From contig JASBST010000002.1 in assembly GCA_030148775.1 (NCBI GenBank), positions 1 to 64,000 of the forward strand: DNA of 64,000 nucleotides. The letters run 5' to 3'. The first letter of the stretch is position 1. Each line of letters starts with the position of its first letter. The position numbers and the translations under genes are program-made. The stretch comes from Thiogranum sp. (GTDB lineage Bacteria; Pseudomonadota; Gammaproteobacteria; DSM-19610). The notes under the pieces were generated by a model, which was not told the origin of the DNA, made no database searches, and was given only the letters and a program-made list of their open reading frames with translations. Shown one piece after another: positions 58,091 through 64,000 of the stretch.

Positions 58091-60040
58091 TCAGACTGTT
58101 CTTCTCGCCATTTCCGCGAATGCCGCTTCCAGGGACGCCATATAGTTTTTAGAATCGCACAGCGAACTCGCCTCCATCTTTGCGCGCAACTGGCGGCGCC
58201 AATGCACTCGCATGCGAACCTCTTCTGCAGCCGAAACCGCTTTCTCCACATACTCCGCATCTGTGCTGGCGACATACTCGCCCAACCCCATGGCGCCGAG
58301 GAGACTCGCTCCGACGCGTGATACATGAACGTCGCCGGCGCGAGTGACGACGGGAACTCCCATCCAAACTGCCTCACAGGTGGTGGTCGTCCCATTATAA
58401 GGAAAAGTATCCAGTGCGACGTCAATCTTAGCGTATAGCGCCAAATGGTCTTTTTTGCTAGCGACCTGCCCGCCTAAAATGAGACGGGTCTCAGGGATAC
58501 CCAATTGCGCGAATCGATCAACGACTAACAGACGCGTTTCCGGGTCGTCAAGACCGGCACTTTTCAACCACAGTTTTGCGCCGGGAGTTAGTCGGAGAAT
58601 TTCGCTCCAAAGTAGAAGCGTTTCCGAGGAGATTTTCGCTAACGTATTGAACGAGCCGTAAGTGATATGAGCCGAATGCGAGCTTGACATCAGTGCAATA
58701 GACGCACCATCGGCGGGCGGGCTGTAACACAAGAAACATCCGGGAAGCCTGATGAGACGTTCGCTGTGCAGGCCTTCGGTTTGACCAACCGGGTCGGCAA
58801 TAGCGTCAGTGATTCGGAAGTCCATAGCGTCAAGTCCAGTGGTATTTGGGTACCCCAGGAAAGTCACTTGCACCGGGGCGGGCTTACGACAGAACAACGG
58901 CAGACGGTTGTTGGCCGTGTGCCCCGCCAAGTCTACGAGTATGTCGATACCATCGCCGGCAATCTTATGAAATAAAGCATTGTTGTCGAGCACTGAAACA
59001 TCATGCCATCGATCAGCGAACTGCCGAAGATGCAACGTCATTGGGTCAGGAGACCGCGTGTCTGAATAGCATATAACCTCGAATCTATCTGAATTTCGCC
59101 CCGCAAGAACCGGTTCGACAAAATATGCAACCGAATGGGTGCGGAAATCCGGCGATAGATAGCCGATTCTAATCCTTCTACCTGAAGCGACCGCGCGGCG
59201 AATCCCCGCTTTGGGTATAGAACTACAAACCTGCTTTGCCCAAGTACGGTGAGCGCTGGCAACTGTCCGCGGCGGCAGGACCTGATAGTTTAACGACAAA
59301 AGCAAACTGGAATACGGACCATTCCAGTCAGGACGCAATTTGATGGCCTTGCGGTACTCCTCCTGGGCCTGGGTTACACAGCCCTGAGCGAGAAAAGCAC
59401 TACCGAGATTGTTATAGGCTTCCACCAGATCAGGTTGATAGCCGATAGCCTGCCTGTAACAGGCAATCGCTTCCGCGAGTCTGCCCCAAAACTGATATAC
59501 GTTACCCAGTATATTTATTGCGTGGGCGTTGTTCGGTCGCAAAAATATAACCTTTTCCAAGTGTCGCTGCGCACAGTTATAGTCGCCCATGCTTTTGAAA
59601 GCGAGCGCAAGCTCGAGATGTGTCTCAGGATAGCGCGGATAATGCTGTGTAGCGAACCTTAGATGCTCGATCGCTTCGGCGGCTCGATTGGTTTTACGCA
59701 GCAGAACCCCTAAATTGTATCTGGCTTCCGCGAGCTCGGCATTCTTCTCAACCGCAAGTCTGTAGTAGCGTTCAGCCTGCTCCAGAGAATTAAATTCCTG
59801 GTGCAACGCGCCAAGATTGTTGAACAGTTCCGCACTGTGACAGCCGAGAGACACTGCTTCACCATAATAGGATATCGCCAAACTATAGTTTCCAACACGT
59901 TCTTCGAGCTGTCCGCGGATTACCCACCTATCCGCATCTGTTTCCGACGTCTCGCTTCGCGTGGCAAGAATCGCGCGCACCTCAGCAAGCCTGCCCTGCT
60001 GAATCAGCATCGACATGCGTTTTTTTTCACGGGGGCTCAT
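58091..60040 (-). CDS. TPR protein with canonical GT41 (SPINDLY/O-GlcNAc transferase-like) domain
   Basis: 649 residues. About seven TPR units at 1-250 (for example HAINILGNVYQFWGRLAEAI, LVEAYNNLGSAFLAQGCVTQ) precede GRRIRIGYLSPDFRTHSVAY. The catalytic blocks are DILVDLAGHTANNRLPLFCR, PVQVTFLGYPNTTGLDAMDF, TYGSFNTLAKISSETLLLWS with the conserved Lys, and DTFPYNGTTTTCEAVWMGVP, all close to the family consensus. Expected to transfer a sugar from a UDP-sugar to Ser/Thr of cytoplasmic proteins. Target unknown. It leads a minus-strand group of modifying enzymes extending to 63796. Confidence 0.9.
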   Translation of the reverse strand: MSPREKKRMSMLIQQGRLAEVRAILATRSETSETDADRWVIRGQLEERVGNYSLAISYYGEAVSLGCHSAELFNNLGALHQEFNSLEQAERYYRLAVEKNAELAEARYNLGVLLRKTNRAAEAIEHLRFATQHYPRYPETHLELALAFKSMGDYNCAQRHLEKVIFLRPNNAHAINILGNVYQFWGRLAEAIACYRQAIGYQPDLVEAYNNLGSAFLAQGCVTQAQEEYRKAIKLRPDWNGPYSSLLLSLNYQVLPPRTVASAHRTWAKQVCSSIPKAGIRRAVASGRRIRIGYLSPDFRTHSVAYFVEPVLAGRNSDRFEVICYSDTRSPDPMTLHLRQFADRWHDVSVLDNNALFHKIAGDGIDILVDLAGHTANNRLPLFCRKPAPVQVTFLGYPNTTGLDAMDFRITDAIADPVGQTEGLHSERLIRLPGCFLCYSPPADGASIALMSSSHSAHITYGSFNTLAKISSETLLLWSEILRLTPGAKLWLKSAGLDDPETRLLVVDRFAQLGIPETRLILGGQVASKKDHLALYAKIDVALDTFPYNGTTTTCEAVWMGVPVVTRAGDVHVSRVGASLLGAMGLGEYVASTDAEYVEKAVSAAEEVRMRVHWRRQLRAKMEASSLCDSKNYMASLEAAFAEMARRTV

Positions 60041-60085
60041 GAATGTTAGTTAGCTAACTATGTCAGCAGGAAACCGATCATGGGA

Positions 60086-60658
60086 TTACTTAATGACTTC
60101 AACATTCAGACTTATCAGCTGACCTAGTATGCGGACCGTACTGCAGTCATTGAAAAGACCAAACTCAGGAACCCGACGAATTCGCTCAAAACCGGCCTGG
60201 TGGAGAAAATACGAAATAAACTCCAGGGTCAGGCCTACCTTGTGGAAATCTGTTCGGTCTGTTTGACCCCCAAAGATTACCTGCATGATCAGGTATCGCT
60301 GCTCTACATCGATGGTCGGATGCAAAAACATCCGTGCCAATAGTTCGAAATCCGGAACGCTAATTTGCAGCAAACCGCCAGGTCTGAGCACTCGGTGAGC
60401 CTCGCGCAAAGCCTGTTGCAATTCCCCAGCATGACTGAGGTGTTCATACACATGTGATGCATAGATCGACTCAACGGAACCATCCGCGAACTGTCCGAGA
60501 TCAATGCAATCTCCCACATAATCGACATATCGACCTTCAGCGACATTAAGAATTTTCCAACCATCCTTGGCTTCCGTTCCGCCGATGTTGAGGCGTACAA
60601 CGTTCTCATTGAGCCCCCCGCCACCGGTCGCTGGATCGTTGAAGGGGATATCGTTCAT
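60086..60658 (-). CDS. class I SAM-dependent methyltransferase
   Basis: 190 residues. The Rossmann signature is partial: VVRLNIGGTEAKDGWKILNV replaces the usual GxGxG motif, a type known from predicted SAM-dependent methyltransferases in glycan clusters. Then YVGDCIDLGQFADGSVESIY, ASHVYEHLSHAGELQQALRE, AHRVLRPGGLLQISVPDFEL and a C-terminal substrate cap follow. Same strand as the neighbouring DUF6065 gene with 18 bases between, so likely co-transcribed. Target unknown. Confidence 0.82.
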   Translation of the reverse strand: MNDIPFNDPATGGGGLNENVVRLNIGGTEAKDGWKILNVAEGRYVDYVGDCIDLGQFADGSVESIYASHVYEHLSHAGELQQALREAHRVLRPGGLLQISVPDFELLARMFLHPTIDVEQRYLIMQVIFGGQTDRTDFHKVGLTLEFISYFLHQAGFERIRRVPEFGLFNDCSTVRILGQLISLNVEVIK

Positions 60659-60676
60659 AAGTATCGTCGGACTGTC

Positions 60677-61498
60677 TTATCGCCTTTTACGTCTATCGAC
60701 AGGCGGTTTACATCTGAACACATTCTTGTGATTCTTGGAGAGGTTACCCAACGTATCCCGCCCCCTGGCATAGTTTCCACTCCAGTAACCCTTCACCTCT
60801 GCTTCACTGTCCAGGTTGGACCGTGCCTTTTTCGCACCCAGTGCCCGATCCGTCGTCCACTGGATGACTTTACTCCGAAAAACCGGATCCTCGTTCACGT
60901 CTCGAACCTCGATCTGAAAGTCCTCTATATAGTTCTTGCGATATGGAAATATTCGACATATCGGTTCGCCCCGCTCGAATACGACAGGTCGATCCGGCTC
61001 GGTAAATTTCCAGTTCATTGAGAATCCATTTGGCAGCCAGTCAGTTTCCACGTAACCTTCAAGAGGCGTGATACCGCGCTTTGGCATATTTGCAGGGCCT
61101 GTTACGAGCATCCCGACGCCCGGGGGCGTACGAAAAATACATGGCGCATTCCAAGTTAGAATACCAGATCCGAAATGGGATTTCGGATTAACCGATGCAG
61201 GACCGTCCAGAAAACGTATCTGTAATGCTTCTACGGTGGTAGTTCCATCCCATACCACTTCGCAACGCACGGGGTTCAGCAACTGCCAACCCAGCGAGTT
61301 TGACATTGTCATCGGAATACAACGGTAAGCAAATCGATAAGGCGTTTCGTCCATCCATTCGCGACGGGGAGCTCCCGCGACGATTTCATCGAGGACATTC
61401 CCTGTCATCATCGGCTGATAATCCTCAAGCGGATAAGCGATGATCGCAGCCTTTTTTCTTCGTCTCGAACCGGGATTGTCGCCGCCTTTGCCTGCCAT
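60677..61498 (-). CDS. DUF6065 family protein
   Basis: 273 residues. Characteristic blocks are YRCIPMTMSNSLGWQLLNPV, SHFGSGILTWNAPCIFRTPP, GPANMPKRGITPLEGYVETD and GFSMNWKFTEPDRPVVFERG. I match these to the DUF6065 family from memory; no activity is known for it. Cytoplasmic, with a basic N-terminus and C-terminus. It occurs in this and similar clusters with TPR-GT41 and FkbM genes, which suggests a role in the same modification pathway. Confidence 0.75.
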   Translation of the reverse strand: MAGKGGDNPGSRRRKKAAIIAYPLEDYQPMMTGNVLDEIVAGAPRREWMDETPYRFAYRCIPMTMSNSLGWQLLNPVRCEVVWDGTTTVEALQIRFLDGPASVNPKSHFGSGILTWNAPCIFRTPPGVGMLVTGPANMPKRGITPLEGYVETDWLPNGFSMNWKFTEPDRPVVFERGEPICRIFPYRKNYIEDFQIEVRDVNEDPVFRSKVIQWTTDRALGAKKARSNLDSEAEVKGYWSGNYARGRDTLGNLSKNHKNVFRCKPPVDRRKRR

Positions 61499-61568
61499 TT
61501 TTCCTCCGACCTGGTTTTACATCAATCCACTTCCCAACACCCCTAAATCGCACGAAACAGGAAAGTTA

Positions 61569-62360
61569 TCAGTCCATACTTCGCGCCACACACAGGATAT
61601 CACGCGCCTCTATATCGACTGCCATTCCCAACAGATCATCCGGTCGACGCACTTCAATCAAGCTATCATAGGCGATTCGATATATATGATATCCTGCCTT
61701 GACCAACAGCTCGTACAGCTCCATGCTCTGACCGGAGCGCGTATTTTCCGCGATCCATTCCATAATAATCGCCGGCTGCTGCTCCCGAAGCAGTTTTTGC
61801 GCACCTCGAATCACCTCGAACTCCGCGCCCTCGATGTCCATACGAATAAGATCAATAGCCTGATGTTCGAAGAAACTATCAATACCAACTACCCGTACCG
61901 GAACCGTTCTGCACCTCGCACGCTGCAGCGGTTTCTTGAACGATGCGCCGCCCAGGCCATGGGGTAGCAATGGAAAATCCAACATCCCCTCCTGTTCCCA
62001 CAACCCCATACGATAAACGCTAGCAATCTGCGCGTAGCCATTAGTACGTATATTTTCGTGCAAGAATGCATGCAGCAACGGATTGGCCTCGAAACAATGC
62101 ACTTTGCCCGCCGCACCAACGGCCCTGGCGATGTTAAGGGCATGATAGCCGCAACAGGCACCACCTTCTATGACGACATCGCCTGCGCTGAGAATCTCAT
62201 CGATTACTCGAGATGTCGCCGGCTCATAGGATCCAGTCTCGCAAATCGCATTCTCCTGAAACGGTATCAGCCCTTTTGGCAGAGCATAGCGATGGCCATT
62301 GGACGTCTGCAACACCACAGACTCCAAGCCAATTTTCGTGCTTTCCGGCAACGTAACCAC
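61569..62360 (-). CDS. FkbM family methyltransferase
   Basis: 263 residues. The SAM site is DVVIEGGACCGYHALNIARA with KVHCFEANPLLHAFLHENIR, followed by NGYAQIASVYRMGLWEQEGM. The family-defining IDLIRMDIEGAEFEVIRGAQ is present in full. FkbM enzymes O-methylate sugars or small molecules. It is separated from the next gene by one base (62361) and so probably co-translated with the GT8-like gene. Substrate unknown. Confidence 0.9.
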   Translation of the reverse strand: MVTLPESTKIGLESVVLQTSNGHRYALPKGLIPFQENAICETGSYEPATSRVIDEILSAGDVVIEGGACCGYHALNIARAVGAAGKVHCFEANPLLHAFLHENIRTNGYAQIASVYRMGLWEQEGMLDFPLLPHGLGGASFKKPLQRARCRTVPVRVVGIDSFFEHQAIDLIRMDIEGAEFEVIRGAQKLLREQQPAIIMEWIAENTRSGQSMELYELLVKAGYHIYRIAYDSLIEVRRPDDLLGMAVDIEARDILCVARSMD

Positions 62361-62361
62361 G

Positions 62362-63033
62362 CTAACCCCCGTTTACTTTAAAGAGGTTTTTGCTCATGAA
62401 ATGAATGAAAAACGCCTGTCGGGCGCGCTCGAACTGATCAGGCCGTCTCAACAGAAAATTGAAACGCCAGTCGAGTTTCCTTAGACCGACATGGTCCTGA
62501 ACAATACGGTTTATGGTCGGTTGATCCTCATTATTAAAATCCAGGATCTGGTTCTTCCAGCCTAACCCTCTAATTTTTTTGCGAGTTTCCCTGTCTACCA
62601 GTAATACGCCAGAGTTAAAGTATGTCGATTCGTGCAACTTAAACAAAGTGAGTTGGCGGGCGATCGAGGCCTTGCGCCCTGGCTCTATGTTTGGATCGGA
62701 ATCCACCACCGGGACCGCGTAAAATCCCGGCTCCTGATAGCGCTCAAAGATATCAGGCCCTCGCGCTACGACATCGGCGTCCAGATACAAGATCCAATCG
62801 TAGATATCGAATTCGGGCTCGAATATCACGTAGCGCTGCCACGCCGGATGGAAGTCGTATATATCCAGCACGGGGCGGCAAATAACCTGATAACTTGCAC
62901 CAACCTCCCGGGCGTACTCCAAGGCGGCCTGGGATGCATACCTATACAACTCCGGGACATAGGAAAACATCGTGTGCCCCCTGTTACCAGAATCAATATT
63001 CACCTGAAACACCAGGTTATGGCTCTGGGCCAT
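62362..63033 (-). CDS. GT8-like glycosyltransferase
   Basis: 223 residues. Starts MAQSHNLVFQVNIDSGNRGH; the DxD metal/nucleotide motif is DWILYLDADVVARGPDIFER (near 78-97), then STYFNSGVLLVDRETRKKIR and NNEDQPTINRIVQDHVGLRK, as in GT8/glycogenin-type retaining enzymes. No signal peptide. Would attach a single hexose to an unknown acceptor. Immediately upstream of the FkbM gene. Confidence 0.8.
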   Translation of the reverse strand: MAQSHNLVFQVNIDSGNRGHTMFSYVPELYRYASQAALEYAREVGASYQVICRPVLDIYDFHPAWQRYVIFEPEFDIYDWILYLDADVVARGPDIFERYQEPGFYAVPVVDSDPNIEPGRKASIARQLTLFKLHESTYFNSGVLLVDRETRKKIRGLGWKNQILDFNNEDQPTINRIVQDHVGLRKLDWRFNFLLRRPDQFERARQAFFIHFMSKNLFKVNGG

Positions 63034-63175
63034 GCTTACCCCTCGCTAACGAACAGCCAACGACGTCGAGACAGCGACTTCCCAGACTTTGGCGGCCGAG
63101 CCTCACCCATCAATCAAGAGACAAAATACCACGCGACGCGAGTATTACCATCGATGTGCACAGTCCATCACACCA

Positions 63176-63796
63176 TTAAAACCGATAGTTGAACGCAGCA
63201 ATATCGCTTCGATACCGTTCGGCCACAATCGCCTGTGTCTCTTCGTCATAGTAGCTTCGGTAATCACTCCTCGATGAGCGCCTGTAATGCGGCACGGTCT
63301 GCAGCGGGATACCAAATTTGGCACAAAACGCGCGCAGATCTCTCTCCAGAAACTCAAATCTCCCAACCCAATCAAGCAACATTTTACCATTGTAATCAAT
63401 CATATAACTGACTTGAGGGTCGAAGTGAGGATCAAGATCCAGCTCATGGAGGGCCACGCAGAAGCCGCGAAATCCCCCACACTGAGCGATTTTCTCACCT
63501 AGCTCGGTATAGCGCTTTTCTTCATCCTGGACAAAATAATGATATGACGAAACCAGTCGGTCCCAAGGATTTCGGGCAATGGCAAATTTGAAGTATTTGT
63601 GCCACTCGTCCCCCATTCGTTCGCACAGACCTGCGGCCCGGATATGGCCAGCATTAACGACGTCCCCCTCGCCTAGAAACGAAACCAGCGCGCCTTGCCG
63701 TCCATCTCCGAGCATCGGCTCGCCTATGCTTGTCCCACCTGTCTTCGGAATGTGGATAAATATGAAACGATGTTTTCGTGATATAATCCAGCCCAT
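63176..63796 (-). CDS. sulfotransferase family 2 protein
   Basis: 206 residues. The 5'-phosphosulfate loop FIFIHIPKTGGTSIGEPML (residues 11-29) is diagnostic for Sulfotransfer_2 (HNK-1/chondroitin type). The 3'-phosphate region KYFKFAIARNPWDRLVSSYH (near 67-86) has the RNPxDRxxSxY pattern, and PQVSYMIDYNGKMLLDWVGR matches the later family block. Different family from the TPR-fused enzymes, so the window uses two or more sulfotransferase types. Usually acts on glycans. First gene of the minus-strand group ending at 58091. Confidence 0.88.
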   Translation of the reverse strand: MGWIISRKHRFIFIHIPKTGGTSIGEPMLGDGRQGALVSFLGEGDVVNAGHIRAAGLCERMGDEWHKYFKFAIARNPWDRLVSSYHYFVQDEEKRYTELGEKIAQCGGFRGFCVALHELDLDPHFDPQVSYMIDYNGKMLLDWVGRFEFLERDLRAFCAKFGIPLQTVPHYRRSSRSDYRSYYDEETQAIVAERYRSDIAAFNYRF

Positions 63797-63922
63797 AAAT
63801 TAAGTATCATACACAACCGTACTAAAAGAGTCCCTGGATCACCTGCGTTAAGAAAATGCTGTCCGGGCTTCGGGCAGTGTTGCCACGTTTTACCTTGAGG
63901 ACCACTTTAACCTGAGGACTAT

Positions 63923-64000
63923 ATGACTATCCGGTTAGTTTCACCAGCCACGTTCCTAGCTATCCTTTGGCTATGCTTTAGTCATACCAAGGCAACTTTC
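63923..64000 (+). CDS. N-terminus of a secreted protein (runs off the window)
   Basis: The ATG at 63923 is preceded by GAGGA and opens 26 codons to the window end: MTIRLVSPATFLAILWLCFS then HTKATF. The basic start, hydrophobic core and polar end form a signal peptide; only the very start is visible, so the family cannot be told. Divergent from the sulfotransferase at 63176-63796. Confidence 0.5.
   Translation, partial: MTIRLVSPATFLAILWLCFSHTKATF

Noticed and set aside
15619-64000. Search for integrases, insertion sequences, CRISPR arrays, toxin-antitoxin pairs and tRNA genes as island markers
   Set aside because: None was found; the repeats seen are paralogous genes, short remnants and a GA tract, not mobile-element ends or CRISPR spacers.

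Overview
The window reads as a chromosomal segment of a gammaproteobacterium, most likely a free-living sulfur- or ammonia-type lineage near the Chromatiales; that placement is inferred from gene order, since no rRNA or marker-rich operon is present. The first 15.6 kb is a G+C-rich conserved housekeeping block: ubiH (partial), pepP, ygfB, then divergently a TIGR02449 coiled-coil gene, zapA, 6S RNA (ssrS), fau and an EVE-domain gene; ilvA; rpiA; and a long minus-strand series aroQ-accB-accC-prmA-DUF3426-dusB-fis-purH-purD. This synteny is typical of Gammaproteobacteria. The purD reading frame carries an in-frame amber codon at codon 58.

From about 15.7 kb to the end the character changes: base composition falls and becomes patchy, and the genes are accessory. 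The dominant theme is proteins with an N-terminal tetratricopeptide (TPR) solenoid fused to different modifying enzymes. Six are intact TPR-sulfotransferases (25521, 29653, 31524, 33607, 35469 on plus; 42124-44103 on minus), one is a TPR-GT9-like glycosyltransferase (27600), one a TPR-methyltransferase (22411-24042 minus), and three are TPR-GT41 (SPINDLY/O-GlcNAc-transferase-like) proteins (18462, 44636, 58091-60040 minus). Five TPR-sulfotransferases and the TPR-GT9 gene form one tightly packed plus-strand operon (25521-37442) with 4-base overlaps or gaps of 1-12 bases. Around them are stand-alone sulfotransferase-like proteins, two prolyl-4-hydroxylase-like 2-oxoglutarate oxygenases, glycosyltransferases of several families, an FkbM and two other methyltransferases, and a DUF6065 protein.

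Interleaved are exported proteins: a cyclophilin/choice-of-anchor D/choice-of-anchor U protein with a Cys-containing C-terminal sorting-type tail (15772-18123 minus), a lipoprotein, two VPLPA-CTERM proteins (46559-47452 and 49995-50834, minus), a FadL-family porin (51816-53207), a large chimera of the VPLPA-type ectodomain with Ig-like repeats (53370-55976), and a predicted beta-helix protein with a one-base frameshift in its signal peptide (40574-41741). No exosortase or rhombosortase is in the window.

Taken together, the accessory half looks like a diversified toolkit that hydroxylates, glycosylates, methylates and sulfates some macromolecule, with TPR domains as the likely substrate-selecting part. 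Whether the substrate is protein (for example the exported proteins here), exopolysaccharide or lipopolysaccharide cannot be decided from sequence alone. Signs of recent turnover are plentiful: a frameshifted truncated sulfotransferase remnant, a duplicated fragment of the hydroxylase/sulfotransferase pair, a G+C-rich orphan C-terminus, and local swings in base composition.
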